This document shows positions 31,965-43,418 of a stretch of DNA of 64,000 nt, one piece after another. Every line of letters starts with the position of its first letter. Position 1 is the stretch's first letter. Source of the stretch: Cardiocondyla obscurior (taxonomy: Eukaryota > Arthropoda > Insecta > Hymenoptera > Formicidae); contig NC_091865.1 in NCBI RefSeq assembly GCF_019399895.1, positions 5,151,001-5,215,000 of the forward strand, read 5' to 3'. The translations under genes were made by a program, and so were the position numbers. The notes below the pieces were generated by a model, which made no database searches, was not told where the DNA came from, and worked only from the letters and a program-made list of their open reading frames with translations.

Positions 31965-33300
31965 TTACCTCTACGGTTCTTTCTTCCTGGTGTTTTCTGG
32001 GGATTCTGTCCTGTTTATACGTGAAAGGAGGGCTGTTCAGGAAGCCGAGCGCCGTATGGCCGATCCCAGCATCCCTCTACTCCCCCTGACAGTGCAGTCT
32101 ATATGCCGTTTGTCTGGCGTTGTCAATGTTTAGCTGGTCCAGAGGGGATATACTCAGCGCCATTTGTAGCGCTGCCGTGGGTGTCGTTTTTTGAGTCTAT
32201 ACTGCAGCCCTCAGGTAACTTCCCTGTAGGCTCTTCAGTAGGTTCTTCGTTCCCACTTTTCCCGTTCTGGGCCACCATACCACTGCTGCGTATGTAAGCC
32301 TGGATAATAGCACGGCTTGGTACAGCCATAATGCCACTCTCGGCTTTAGGCCCCAGGATTTTCCTAGTGCTCTTCTACAGGCCGAAAAAGCCGTGTAGAA
32401 TTTTTTCCTTTTGGTCTCCAGATGGAGTTTCCAGCTCAGTTTCGTATTTAGTAAAACTCCTAGGTATTTCACTGAGGTTACGAAGTTTAGTTCCTCTTTC
32501 CACAGTTTTAAAGGCCTGATGGGTTCCGGTTTGTATTTCCTGGTGAATATTATTGCTGAGGTCTTCTCGGGATTAACCATCAGTCCCTTAGCCTGACACC
32601 AGTTTTGTGTGATTTTGAGTGCTTTTTCTATGAGCTCCCCAAGGATCGGTAGAAATTTTCCTTTTTCTATTATGGCTATGTCGTCTGCATAGCCATAAGT
32701 GAGGACTCCCGCTGCTTCTAGTTTGCTCAGCAGTTCATTTACCACAATGCTTCACAGCAGTGGAGAAAGCACTCCTCCCTGTGGGCATCCTTTTGTGGGT
32801 GTTCCTTGGACTAATACTCCCCCATGCTCGACGTTCAGTTTCCTGTTCGCAAGCATACTCTGGGTCCAGTCAATCAGTGCCTCTAATATTCCATGTTTGG
32901 TCTGTGCTTCTTGTATCACTTTATATGAGGTGCTGTCAAAAGCTCCCTCAATGTCCAAGAAGACTCCCAATGCGTAGCCCTTGTCCTCCAGCTGCCCCTC
33001 TATCCGCCCCACTAGTCGGTGCAGTGCCGTTTCTGTCGACCTGCCTTCCCTGTAGGCGTATTGATAGGGGGCCAGCGGATGTTGGATCAATGGCCCTCTT
33101 TTCAGGTATCCATCAACCAGCCTCTCCAGTGTCTTTAAAACAAAGGAAGTCAAGCTGATGGGTCTGTAATCTTTGGCTATTATATGCCCGTTTCTCCCCG
33201 GCTTGGGTATGAAAACTACTCTAGTTCCTCCCCAAGCTTTTGGAACATATCTCAGGGCAATACTAGCTCTTAGTATTTTTGTTAGTGGTCCCATCAGCAC
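31965..33300 (-). pseudogene. Reverse transcriptase domain of the non-LTR element
   Basis: Motifs in order: PKAWGGTRVVFIPKPGR, DYRPISLTSFVLKTLERLVD, YREGRSTETALHRLV, FLDIEGAFDSTSY (catalytic Asp), GCPQGGVLSPLL, then after a break near 32750 YGYADDIAII (the YADD active site) and VKYLGVLLNTKLSW (thumb). A further frame change near 32195 leads to a C-terminal segment with Gln- and Arg-rich sequence that ends at the LTR boundary. Upstream, the linker between endonuclease and RT (about 33300-34005) is recognisable but shows stops. Confidence 0.88.
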
Positions 33301-34005
33301 CCCCAGACCCTTTTGTAGTAGGGCCGGGAATATGCCGTCTGGTCCCGCTGCTTTATAAGGGCCAAATGAGTTTACTGCCCATTCTATTCCCTTAGGGTAT
33401 ACGACCTTGGCTGCCAGTGTTTATTCCTTAGGCTTGTGAATGTCCCTAAGCTTTTCTCCTGTGCAGCCTGCCTTATTATGACTCGTCTGGAAGCCCGGAA
33501 AGTGGACTTCCATTAGGTGTGTTAGTGTGTTTTGCACATTATCCGTGAATTCGCCGTTTGGTAGCTTTATACAGCCCAACTGCGATTTTTCATTTGTGCT
33601 GAGGATTTTGCTCAGTCTCGAGGCCTCTGCTGTTCTTTCGATACTTTTGCAATATTCCTTCCAGCTTTTACGTTTAGCTTTGATGATCGCTTTGCTGTAT
33701 TCCCTTTGGGCTTGCCTAAAGCTCTCCCAGTGGACAGCTCGTCCAGTGCTTTTTGCCTTATTGAAGAGACATCTTGTGGTCGACCTGAGCTTTCCCAGCT
33801 CTTGGTTCCACCATGGGACCCTGGTCTTACCACTTCTTTGTCTCTCCGGGCAGTTGTTCTCATAAGCCTTTGTTATTACCTTCCCAAGTCTCTGTGCTGC
33901 TTTGTCTAAATTATTTTTAGTGTGAAATCTGGTTGGGATCCTGGTTACTTGGGCAGTTAATTCCGCCCTGTAATCCTCCCACCTAGTCTGCCTTGGGTTT
34001 CTTCC

Positions 34006-34707
34006 TCATGTTATATCCGTTTCCGCTTGCAGGGTGTAGCGTATGCTTCGGTGGTCCGATCCCGAAGGTTCATTTAAGACCCTCCAGTCTCTCACCAAGC
34101 TCGCCAAATCACCCGTGCAAAACATAATATCAATAACTTCCTGTCTTCTTGAGTCCATGAAGGTGAAGTCATTGCCTCGGTTGAGGATGATCATCTCTGA
34201 CCTAACAATAAAATCATGTAAATTTTTTTTCCTTGGGTTGATATCCGTGCTTCCCCAACTTAAGTGATGGGAGTTTGCGTCACACCTCAAGAGTATTTTA
34301 CATTTTTCGGTCCTGACCATTTCGACCAGTTTACTCACGCTTTCCTGCGGCGGTGGTTCCGGAGAGTTGTAGGGCATGTAAACTGACCCAATGTACAAGT
34401 CCCTGGTCCTCCCGTCGATGTTGCAAGGTCCGATCCGTATGACCGTCTGGTCTCCGTCGCTGACCTGTGGAACTAAAACTGCATTAAGTCCTTTAACCAA
34501 AATACAAGTTTTAGGCTTGGTGCTTGTGCGGGCATAATATAATTTGCCACATCCTCCCAAGCCTTTTACAGCATTATTTAAGAGCCAAGGCTCTTGTATT
34601 AATGCTATACCTGTCTGCACCATAGCCATGCTCCTGGCTAAGATCGCCGAGGCGCCCTTGCTATGGTGCCAGTTTACTTGGGTTATTGGGAAGCCGAGCC
34701 TGGCCAT
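34006..34707 (-). pseudogene. AP-type endonuclease domain of the non-LTR element
   Basis: The frame of about 230 codons reads TQVNWHHSKGASAIL (N-terminal Asn motif), IALIQEPWL (catalytic Glu), YIGSVYMPYNSPEPPP, LLRCDANSHHLSWGS (GDxN-like, Asp and Asn), VIDIMFCTG and a final SDHRSIRY (SDH motif). It corresponds to the N-terminal endonuclease of ORF2, which nicks target DNA. It ends at a TGA at 34006-34008, before the RT, so ORF2 is broken here. Confidence 0.9.
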
Positions 34708-34709
34708 TT

Positions 34710-35697
34710 CTAAGCCGGTCCAGCTTCCTCAACCGTCTTTTCCCCCTCGTCAGGACCCTCCTTACGGTCCTTATCAAGCAGCTTTACAGCCGCCCGACCC
34801 GTCCCGCAGAAGGGCCTGAATCTGCAGGCTCTCAGTGCCTCGAGAGATGTCCCACTCACCAGGCAAGCAAAATGGGAGCCTGTTTCGTCTCCCCTCTCGC
34901 TCCCCCAGGTGACGAGCCACCCCCCGGCCCCGAGATCCTTGTTTTGTCTGTCCAGGAACCTCAAAGCTTCCTGGGCAGACAGCCCCGGTTCCTCTACGTG
35001 TACCACCAGGCGGTGTCGCTTTGGAAGCTCTCCCGCCGGCAGCACACGCAGAGGTCCCGCCTCCAACTTGAAGCCCGGGACCTAGCTTTTCAGCCAGTTC
35101 CCAGTCTCCTCGTCGGTGCAGGCAAACACGAGGGCCCCGTCTCTCTCCCACGACCCGTAAAAGGTCGGGGTCCTCGTGCCCTCCGAAAGCTGGAGGATGC
35201 TCTCCCGGATCACTTTCTGATCCGGGCGACCTCCTCAACCCCCAACTTCTTGTCAGGGTAGCCCTCTAATACGAAGGCTAGCCTGACAATCCCCTTGACT
35301 GCCTGGGCATATGATCCCTGGTCCGCGATCTTAGGTCTCTTGCCCCGGCAGTCATTGAGACTGGGAGTCGTGTGGTCCGACCTAGTCTGTTTGCACGTCC
35401 CAGGCCGGGCCCCACCACCCCCTCTTCCTGAGCAACTGCGGTTGATCCAGGGGAGTCATTTACTGACCCCCCCTTCTCCCCCTGCAGCTGCTTCTTTAAG
35501 CGGCGCCTCGCAGCCCCGCTTAACTTATTTTTGGTTTTGGGACGGTCCCCCGAGGGTCCCGCCCCATCCCCAAGGTTGTCCTCCGATCGAGGGCTCTTTT
35601 TCGAGGTTCCGCCCTGGAGGGTGTTATCTAAGTTTAAGTTTTTTAATTTGTCCGGTTCCATAAAGTTCCCACGAGTATCGCGGAAGCGCGGTATCAC
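34710..35697 (-). pseudogene. ORF1 of the non-LTR element, frameshifted
   Basis: The start near 35697 gives MIPRFRDTRGNFMEPDK, then a basic, Gly/Ser-rich stretch (SGAARRRLKKQLQG). The frame changes near 35280 into a globular segment (VRLAFVLEGYPDKKLGVEEV; TPTFYGSWERDGALVFACTD) and, after a TAG near 35080, LRVLPAGELPKRHRLVVHVE and a C-terminal SHFACLVSGTSLEALRA. The LPKRHR-type block resembles DUF4780-like segments common in insect repeat proteins. No zinc knuckles were seen. Confidence 0.6.
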
Positions 35698-36159
35698 CCG
35701 GGCAGAGCCGCGTTGCCCGGGGCTTGGCTTCTTACTCCTGGATTTCGCCCGGTGTCCAGGAGTGACCGTTCAAGACGCAGCTCCCCCTGCGCCACGCAGC
35801 CCTCGGCACGGTCCGAACACCTTGGCTTGGATAAGCCACTTCTTGGTCACCGGTAGCACAACCCGCCCCACGTCTTTACATTCATTCATACTCTCCTTGC
35901 GGAGAGTCCCATGCATCGAGGAGAGCCCGTTTATAGGGATCCTCTTCAGTCACACTCGGGGCGGACTAAGCCGATACAGCAGAGTACGCCCCGTTAGCTC
36001 TTTTACTCGTCGTGAGGCAGGCGACGGGATCCCGTCCGCCACCAAACTAGTTGGTGACGGGCGCGATCCCCACCGTCCTCCCGGCTAAGCCCACTCATCA
36101 ACGGCAAGGTCTCGTGGCTCCCAGAGTGGGTATTTATTTATTAAATTGGCGTTAAAATT

Positions 36160-36972
36160 ATTGATTTTTGATAGGGAAAAGACGTATCGATCCTGACTTT
36201 GCACGACGTGAACAGAACGCTCATGATGCTCTTGGAACTGCAGGTTAATATTAATTCAAATCGTTTTTAACAATAAACCTGTGATATCTAAGTCAGCGTG
36301 ATAAAATAAAAATGCGCTTTAATTAACAGAAGTCCCCGCGGAAAATTCCGACAACGACGATGATGACTCCGTGGTATTCGCCGGCGAGAGGATTCCGAGC
36401 TCGGTCGAATCGCTTATTTTCACTCAGAGTAAGTTTATTGATTTAAAAATTGTATTAAAGATTTGAATATCTACTAATAAAATATTTTCTTTTCCAGATG
36501 TGGAAAATGAGACAACAATGGAATTAGATTCCAATGAAGAAGAAAATGAAGAGGAGGAAGAAGAGGAGACGATGAAAGAGGAGGAGAAGGAGGAGAAGGA
36601 TAACGACGCGGGAAAACTACGGGCCGTGACAATGCGCGAAATGTCATCGGATGATGATTTGGTCACTTAAGAAAAAGATGAGGAAGAAAACACGCTAGAG
36701 GATGTGGAAGAAGGCGAGGAAAAGGATGAAGGAGAGGAAGAAGAGGAAGAACCGATGGAAAGCGTGATAGTGCTAGCGGAGAGCGATGAAGCTGTACACT
36801 CTTATCCTCAAGGTAATTATAGCTTTTTACCTACATTTTTATTACCGCGCTTGTTCCGTTATAATACTGCGCCGATATTTTTTTGTCAGATACTATTTCT
36901 TACTCGCCTGAATATTAAGAAGAAAGCGAGTCGGGGACCATTTTACCGCGCGTGTGTATAAAGCAACTGGAG
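36160..36972 (+). pseudogene. Acidic exons upstream of the Polinton polymerase frame
   Basis: Several short open segments look like exons: about 36180-36242 (ILTLHDVNRTLMMLLELQ before a GTTAAT donor), about 36331-36429 (NSDNDDDDSVVFAGERI before GTAAGT), 36498 onwards after TTTTCCAG (glutamate-rich, EENEEEEEEETMKEEEKEEK, with a TAA at 36668-36670), and a piece ending at GTAATT near 36812. They may be the N-terminal acidic part of the polymerase gene or a separate Polinton gene. Splicing is inferred, and the in-frame stop argues for decay. Confidence 0.4.
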
Positions 36973-37079
36973 GTGAGTTGCTTTAATATCGTGTGATGTA
37001 GTCGACGCGTCGCGAAAAATATTAATTTTAATCTAACAATTAGGCGAGATTAATAAGTTTTTCGTTTTCAAAAATACAG

Positions 37080-38000
37080 CATGGTGGTGGCAAAATTCGA
37101 CGTGATAGCGTGTCGTCGACGTCTACTTCCCGCAACTCCTCAAATGTGACGGAGCCGATAAACTGGTACTCCGAAGAAGACAGCATCTTTAACGATATCG
37201 TCAGCGACGACGACGACGGTGCCAAGAGCGAACAACTCGAACACCAGCTATCACAACACCAGCAGCAACAGCAAGGTGGCCAGTTTGAACACCGAGACGA
37301 GGTTGGCGATAGATTTAATTATGTAGAATTACACGCGGAAAACTCACGACAATTAAAAAATTTTAAATTACTCGGGCGAGAGGCCACATTTAAAATACGT
37401 CCGCCACCCGATGGTCACATATTTCCCGTTGGCTGGAAAGTGCGTTCCGCGAAATCCACGCGTACGCGGTGCGTTCGAGAGAGCCGGGAAATTATGTAGG
37501 CTTAGCGTTTAACTCCGCGAATTTAACCCACGGCCCAGCGGGGCTGTCGTTCCGTCCTGTACGGGACTTAAATCATGAGGATATATGGAATCTCGTAAGT
37601 TCGGTAACACAAAGCGCCGGTGGGATTAATGTCGCGGAAAAATTTAACGTTCAAGTTTTTAACGCGGCGCTTCCCGTCGGCCGCGGAGGCATGTCAAATA
37701 AATTAACACACGCGGGGGTTGCTAAACGCTCGATTTTACAACTCGCGAATACAAAAAATTTGTGTCTTTCGCGTTCACTCGTAGTGGCGCGAATCTATTC
37801 CGAGCGAGGAAATTTGCGCGAGGGAGAGCTCCATAAGAGATGGAATTCCGTAAGATACCGTACCTCCTCGCTACAACGCGAGTTAGCGCTTGAGCTGACA
37901 AGGAAAGCCGGTATCGCCATACCCGCGGAAGGATGTGGAATTCGCGAGATTGAGCGTTTTCAACGGGTTCTGCTTGAGGAAAATATCCTAATAAAAATAT
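37080..38000 (+). pseudogene. Polinton/Maverick-type DNA polymerase B gene, N-terminal part
   Basis: After an acceptor near 37079 the frame runs through a Ser-, Asp- and Gln-rich segment (QLSQHQQQQQGGQFEH) to about 37430, shifts frame near 37440-37480, and continues with GLAFNSANLTHGPAGLSFRP, NHEDIWNLVSSVTQSAGG, VFNAALPVGRGGMSNKL and LALELTRKAGIAIPAEGCGI. This is the long N-terminal region typical of the protein-primed type-B polymerases of insect Polinton-like (virus-derived) elements. It is cut by Gypsy element 2 at the GTAT target site (38001-38004) and resumes at 43419 in the same orientation. Confidence 0.65.
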
Positions 38001-38004
38001 GTAT

Positions 38005-38284
38005 TGTTACGCCGGGAACGGGTCGGCGGACGTTTCCGCGTTCGCGTCTCTCACACACTCACACACAAATTCGCGGCGCCGGAGCTCCGCGAAAGAAAGA
38101 GACGATTTATAAAAAGAACGAACGGTTTAATAAGAACAATGAGATACAGCGACTGCACCAGTTCAAGGCACGGGCAGAACTGTCATTTAACAAATAATAA
38201 TAATCCTCGTTCCCCTGGCAACGGGGAACCGAGACTTCGGAGCGAGCCGGCAGCTTCACGCTGCTCCGTATACCGGGCGTAACA
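38005..38284 (-). repeat. 3' LTR of Gypsy element 2
   Basis: 280 bp, TGTTACGCCGGGAACG ... TACCGGGCGTAACA as read on the plus strand. It differs from the other LTR at two sites (TTTCCGCG versus TTTCAGCG; AATTCGCGG versus ACTCGCGG). A C-run next to it at 38289-38299 is the complement of the polypurine tract. Confidence 0.95.
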
Positions 38285-38774
38285 CTGCCCCCCCCCCCTT
38301 CCTCCAGATTGTCGCCCCGACAATCAGGGGGGGGCCTCCGTGGCTTCCTGTTCCACCTTGGACTCCTGTCCAAGTTCCTGAACTCCACGAAGCGACGCGA
38401 AGAATCTTCCTCAGCGCGAAGATGCTTCCGTCCTTGGCTCCCAGCCCGATTCCGCTGCTCCTCTTAAAATCTTCAAACAAGGGGGGGGCATAACTTTCTG
38501 TGGACCCTCCGACTCAAGGTCTCCCCAAGTTCCTGTTCCGGCATTAGCCCTTCGTCCCATGGAAAACCACAGATCAAAAACCATGGGAAGAACAGTCTTC
38601 TTAATGAAAAATCTTCCTTCATCTTGAAACGGAGCGGAACACGTTTCTCCTGAAGAAAATTCTCCTTCCTCCCCGTCCAGCTAAACTCCTCCTCAAAAGA
38701 GAAAGAAGAAAAGCAGTTTCCAAAGAAAAATCAATTTTCTCCCCCCAAAAAAAAACAAACACGGCCCCCAAAAT

Positions 38775-39041
38775 CTATTTAATTTCCCTTTCAAAATACG
38801 GAGCCAACCTATCCGCATGGACGACTTTTTTTCTATGTTTAGGCGACTTCTGTATACAAAACACCACCTCCCCTAACTTTTTCAAAATCAAGTAAGGTCC
38901 TTCCCAATTACTTTGCAATTTAGGAGCCTTACCTCTAACTCTACAAGGATTAAAAAACCAAACCTTCTGTCCCTCTTGGAATAAAACATTTCTAACATTC
39001 TTGTCATAAAACGCCTTAACACGAGAGGACTTAACCGCCAT
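38775..39041 (-). pseudogene. Gypsy element 2 integrase C-terminal domain, out of frame with pol
   Basis: This frame carries VKAFYDKNVRNVLFQEGQKV, WFFNPCRVRGKAPKLQSNWE, GPYLILKKLGEVVFCIQ and HADRLAPYFERE, the SH3-like DNA-binding tail of Gypsy integrases. It continues the pol product but is one base out of register because of a deletion near 39145. In element 1 the same tail is in frame with pol. Confidence 0.88.
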
Positions 39042-39082
39042 CTTCCTCCTGACTTGAGAATGGATTTCATCAAGCCTTTGTC

Positions 39083-42030
39083 TTAAACCCCTAACAAACT
39101 CTCCTTGAGAAGCTGAAAACTGAGAAGACTGAGAAGCATTCCCCGCGTCAAATCTAACGGTAACCTCAAATCCCTGCCAAAACAGAGCTCCGCCGGAGAA
39201 ACCTCAGTGACCTCATGCTTCGAAGACCTATAAGCTAACAAAAACATTGAAACCCAACGATCCCAATCCTTTTGATTTTCTGAAACAAATTTTGAAAGAT
39301 ATTCCAAAACCGTACGATGCTGTCGCTCCACCTGCCCATCCGATTGTGGATGTAAAGCAGTAGTCCTAGTTTTCCTAACCCCCAAAAGATTCAACAACTC
39401 TTTCAAAAGACCGGACTCAAAGTTTCGTCCCTGATCTGTATGTATCTCCTCAGGAACTCCAAATCTTGAAATAATTTCCCTAACAAAAACTTCAGCTACC
39501 GTTCTTGCCCTAATATTCCTCACCGGAAATGCTTCCACCCATTTAGAAAAACAATCTACAATTACTAAAAGAAACCTATTCCCAGAAGAAGATATAGGAA
39601 AAGGACCAAGAACATCCATCTGTAATCTCTGAAACGGAGATCCGACATTGTAAATCTGCAAAGAAGATTTCCCTTTGCCGGAAGGTCCCTTTTTTGAACA
39701 ACAAACCGAACATGAACGACACCAATCTTCTACATCTTGCTTGCAAGAAACCCAATAAAAACGCTTTCGAATCCTATCTAGAGTCTTATTGATTTCAAAG
39801 TGCCCAACCGAAGGAGAATCATGAGCATCAGCCAGAACCCCCTTAATCCGTTTACGAGGAACCACTAATTGCAACAGCACCTTCTTTAAATTTGGAGCTA
39901 TCCATTTCTTATAAAGAACTCCGTTCTCTAAAACGAGGGAATCCCAATAAGAATTAAGAACTCTTCCCGTTGTATCTGAAGAAGAAAATTCCGAACGGGA
40001 AAGACGTTCCCCAGACTCTTTCGCCTGTATTAAAACATTAAAACTCGGATCCTCCCGCTGATCCCTCTTCCAAAGATCTAACTCCTCCTTTTGGAAGACT
40101 ATTCGAGCCACAGTCTCCCCTCCTTCGGGAAGACTTTTTTGCTCAACCCTAAAACAATACCGACAGTTTTCCGCTTCACAAAGCCGTCTCGATAAACCAT
40201 CGGCATTCCCATGAGAAGTCCCCTTTCTATAAGCAATTTCGAACTGAAATTGCTGTAATCTTTCTACCCAGCGAGCTAACTGACCCTCGAGTTCCTTAAA
40301 AGACAAGAGCCACCTTAAAGAAATATGATCCGTGCGAATTAAAAATTTCCCTCCTAAAAGAAAATGACGAAAAGATTTGACTGCATCTACAATAGCTAAA
40401 AGCTCGCGTCGAGTAACACAATAATTCCTTTCAGACTTCGATAAAACCCGACTGAAATACGCTATAACCTTCTCCTCATCCCCTTGTCTCTGTGAAAGAA
40501 CAGCCCCGATTCCTATTCCAAAAGCATCAGTATCTAAAATAAACTGACCTTCTTCCTTCGGAAACGCTAACACTGGAGGAGAAGTTAAGGCTCGCTTCAA
40601 GGATTCAAAAGCCTCCTGACAATCATTCGTCCAAGAAAATTTCACCAAATTTCCCGTCAAATAATGAAGTGGCTTCGCTATCGAAGAAAAACCTTTCACA
40701 AATCTCCTATAATACGAGCAAAAACCTAAGAAGCTTCTCAATTGCTTCTTCGTATGAGGAACTGGCCAATCTATTACTGCTGCTACTTTCTCCTGATCAG
40801 TAGCTACCCCTTCTGAAGAAACCACATGACCTAAGTATTTAACTTTCCTACTGAAAAGAAAACACTTCCCTGGATTGATTTTCAAATTGAATTTTCTCAA
40901 ACGAAGAAACACCTCATTAAGATTCTCCATAAGTCCTTCGAAACTTCTTCCAAAAACTATCACGTCATCCAAATACACAAAACAACTCTTAGAAAGAAGC
41001 CCTTCTAAAACCCTTTCCATAAATCGTTCAAAAGTTGCCGGAGCATTCGTGAGACCAAAAGGCATGACAGTGAATTGCCAAAGCCCTTTTCCTATGGAAA
41101 AAGCTGTTTTCTCCTTGTCCCTTGGATCCATCCTGATTTGCCAATACCCACTCTTAAGATCAAGAGTAGCAAACCAGGAATTCCCAGCCAAACGATCTAA
41201 AATATCATCTATTCTTGGCAGAGGAAAAGAATCTTTTACCGTAACCGCATTAACTTTCCTATAATCGACGCAGAATCTAATTGTTCCATCCTTCTTTTTA
41301 ACTAAAACTGCTGGAGAAACCCAAGGACTTCGTGACTCCTCAATTACCCCACGGTTCTTCATGTCTTCGATAATCCCATCAACCTCATCCCTCATTCGAA
41401 AAGGAATCCGACGAGGAACCTGTCTAATCGGAAGAGCGTCCGCTACATCAATCCTATGTTTCACTAACTCGCAATTCCCTGCAACAATTTCCTCCGAAAA
41501 TATCCCTTGAAATTCTTTAAAGAATGAAGAAGCTACATTCTTCTGCTCATCATTTAATTCCTTCAAGCTTTCTTTAAAAAGCTTTTGAGGAAAAGAAGAA
41601 TTCACCCCGGAAGTCTGTTCGACTTTGGCCACCCTCAAAGAATTCCGACAAGAACCAAAAGCTTCGTCAAAAATTTTAGAAAAACCAACCTTCCTCAGAA
41701 AATCCGCCCCGAGAAGACAATCATCCAAAATTCCTGCTACAAACATGCTCATTTCAAGAGCAAACTTTCCTACCTCCAAAGAAACTTTAGCTTCTCCTCT
41801 AATGGAAACATCCTCCCCTGTAGGATATCGAAATCTTAGCCCCTCTCTAAGCGATTGCAAAACTAAATTCCCCTTTCCGAAAAACTTAGAACTCAAAATA
41901 GTAATATCAGAGCCCGTGTCAACTCTGAAATTACATTCCCTACCATTAATTTTTCCTGCAAAACAAAAATCACGTGAAGAATAACCGATTCTTCTGGAAA
42001 ACAACTCTCTCGGGGCCCCCTTTACTTTAG
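39083..42030 (-). CDS. pol: Gypsy element 2 pol polyprotein: protease, RT, RNase H, integrase
   Basis: About 970 open codons. Protease: FRVDTGSDITILS (active-site Asp) near the start. Reverse transcriptase: RVPRRIPFRMRDEVD, VLVKKKDGTIRFCVDYRKVN, ATLDLKSGYWQIRMD, MPFGLTNAPATFERFM and CFVYLDDVIVFG (YLDD active site). RNase H: FILDTDAFGIGIGAVLSQ and GNADGLSRR. Integrase: HH-CC zinc-binding region, MDVLGPFPIS, HTDQGRNFES and HPQSDGQVERQHRT (D,D,E). It lies in the +1 frame relative to gag and overlaps the gag end; no ATG is needed if it is made by frameshifting. The frame ends early at 39083 because of a one-base deletion that detaches the integrase tail. Confidence 0.93.
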
Positions 42031-42053
42031 CCGACCCCCCCCGAAGAGGTCGA

Positions 42054-43115
42054 CTATTCCGAGTTTCCCTTACGGGTGGGGCACTGATTTTGGAAGTGTC
42101 CTGGCTTCCCGCAAAGCCAACACTCTCCTCGAGCCCCCCCCTTCGTCTCCCGAGAAAACTTACTCCCTTTATACTTCCTAAAATTTACCGAACTTTCCCC
42201 TTTCCCTTCGTTTTCCTTAACGTCCCCCCTGGACTTTTCCGAACGAAAAGAATTAAAATTTCTAAAAGAACTCGCGCGTCCCTGATAACCTGACACTCTC
42301 CTATCAAAAGATTCCCCGAAAATCGTCCCGATCTCTTTCGATCTCTCAATCGCCTTCTTAAGTGAAGAAATTCCTTCTAACTGCAACGTTCTCTTAACCC
42401 TACCGTCTAATAACGCAGAAATAAACTGAGCACAAGCGATCTTGTCCCGTACCTCATAGGGACATTCTGGATAAGCTAATTGAGACAACCGCTCTAATTC
42501 CGTCCCAAAAGAAGCAAAATCTTCCCCCTCCTTCTGTTTCCGATTTGTAAAAAGCGAATAATAATTCTGAGAAGACCGCGGCTCCCCGAAACACAACTCG
42601 AGCTTTGCTCTTAGCTCCGCGTAACCCATGCCCTCGGAATCTTGAAAAGAACAAAGAACCGAACGCGCTCTACCCCGAAGACAAGAAACAAGGGCAACAG
42701 TTCTCGCCTCCTGTCCCCACTGCTTCGCCCGAGCGATTAAATCAAATTGGGAAAAGAACTCCCGCAACGGAACGGAACCGTCATATGTGTCTAACTTTAG
42801 ATTCAACCCGGACACGGAACGCGCGTCACCCTCAACCGGAGGGACATCCGGAACAAAACTCGCGCCCCCCTCCGCCGGAAGAACATCGGAGACGCGCGAA
42901 AAATTATTGGAGGGACTTAGCTGCAATATTCGGCTCTGCATCCTCGTGATCGCATCATCACGCAGACGAATCTCAGCTCGCAGACTCTCCTCCCTCTGTT
43001 CCTGCTCGACCCGCAGTTGACGCATCTCCTGGCGAAGCGACTCGAACGCCGCCGCCTCAGACGAAGCAGGATCCTCCTGACGGGATCGCCTCCTCTTCAC
43101 CGCATGCGTAGCCAT
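42054..43115 (-). CDS. gag: Gypsy element 2 gag, intact
   Basis: 353 codons from ATG at 43115, whose first bases overlap the primer binding site. Layout: basic start (KRRRSRQEDP), coiled coil (LRQEMRQLRVEQEQREESLR), capsid-like core (KLDTYDGSVPLREFFSQFD; RDKIACAQFISALLDGRVKR), a basic Ser/Arg region and a single CCHC zinc knuckle, CWLCGKPGHFQNQC, near residue 335. It ends at TAG at 42054-42056 after RKGNSE. It is the only complete gag in the window and closely matches the truncated gag of element 1. Confidence 0.94.
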   Translation of the reverse strand: MATHAVKRRRSRQEDPASSEAAAFESLRQEMRQLRVEQEQREESLRAEIRLRDDAITRMQSRILQLSPSNNFSRVSDVLPAEGGASFVPDVPPVEGDARSVSGLNLKLDTYDGSVPLREFFSQFDLIARAKQWGQEARTVALVSCLRGRARSVLCSFQDSEGMGYAELRAKLELCFGEPRSSQNYYSLFTNRKQKEGEDFASFGTELERLSQLAYPECPYEVRDKIACAQFISALLDGRVKRTLQLEGISSLKKAIERSKEIGTIFGESFDRRVSGYQGRASSFRNFNSFRSEKSRGDVKENEGKGESSVNFRKYKGSKFSRETKGGARGECWLCGKPGHFQNQCPTRKGNSE

Positions 43116-43134
43116 CCCGGACGAGCCCCCAAAA

Positions 43135-43414
43135 TGTTACGCCGGGAACGGGTCGGCGGACGTTTCAGCGTTCGCGTCTCTCACACACTCACACACAAAC
43201 TCGCGGCGCCGGAGCTCCGCGAAAGAAAGAGACGATTTATAAAAAGAACGAACGGTTTAATAAGAACAATGAGATACAGCGACTGCACCAGTTCAAGGCA
43301 CGGGCAGAACTGTCATTTAACAAATAATAATAATCCTCGTTCCCCTGGCAACGGGGAACCGAGACTTCGGAGCGAGCCGGCAGCTTCACGCTGCTCCGTA
43401 TACCGGGCGTAACA
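43135..43414 (-). repeat. 5' LTR of Gypsy element 2
   Basis: 280 bp, followed leftwards (downstream) by AAA and the 18-nt tRNA-Pro-type primer site at 43114-43131. The GTAT duplication lies at 43415-43418. A TTTATAAA box at about 43238 could serve as a TATA element on the minus strand. Confidence 0.94.
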
Positions 43415-43418
43415 GTAT

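Larger units (their letters stand above)
31959..36130 (-). mobile_element. Jockey/LOA-like non-LTR retrotransposon, 3' end missing
   Basis: GC-rich against its surroundings, with ORF1 at right (35697 downwards), then an AP-type endonuclease (34707-34006) and reverse transcriptase (about 33960-31965). All are on the minus strand and separated by stops and frameshifts. A GC-rich 5' UTR reaches about 36130, where composition drops. The left end is cut at the 3' LTR of Gypsy element 1; the rest of the 3' end is not found on the other side of that element. The clade is judged from motif style only. Confidence 0.85.
38005..43414 (-). mobile_element. Gypsy element 2, full length and young
   Basis: LTRs 38005-38284 and 43135-43414 are flanked by a perfect GTAT duplication (38001-38004 and 43415-43418). 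I count two differences between the two 280-bp LTRs, so the insertion is recent. Inside, on the minus strand, are the tRNA-Pro primer site, an intact gag, a protease-RT-RNase H-integrase pol, and a G-rich polypurine tract next to the 3' LTR. One single-base deletion near 39145 breaks pol before the integrase tail. The insertion split the Polinton polymerase gene. Confidence 0.95.

Noticed and set aside
34544..36088. Several plus-strand frames of 90-190 codons.
   Set aside because: They are antisense shadows of the minus-strand non-LTR ORF1 and endonuclease.
40875..41984. Plus-strand frames inside Gypsy element 2.
   Set aside because: Antisense to a pol gene with clear motifs; their composition is explained by the coding strand.
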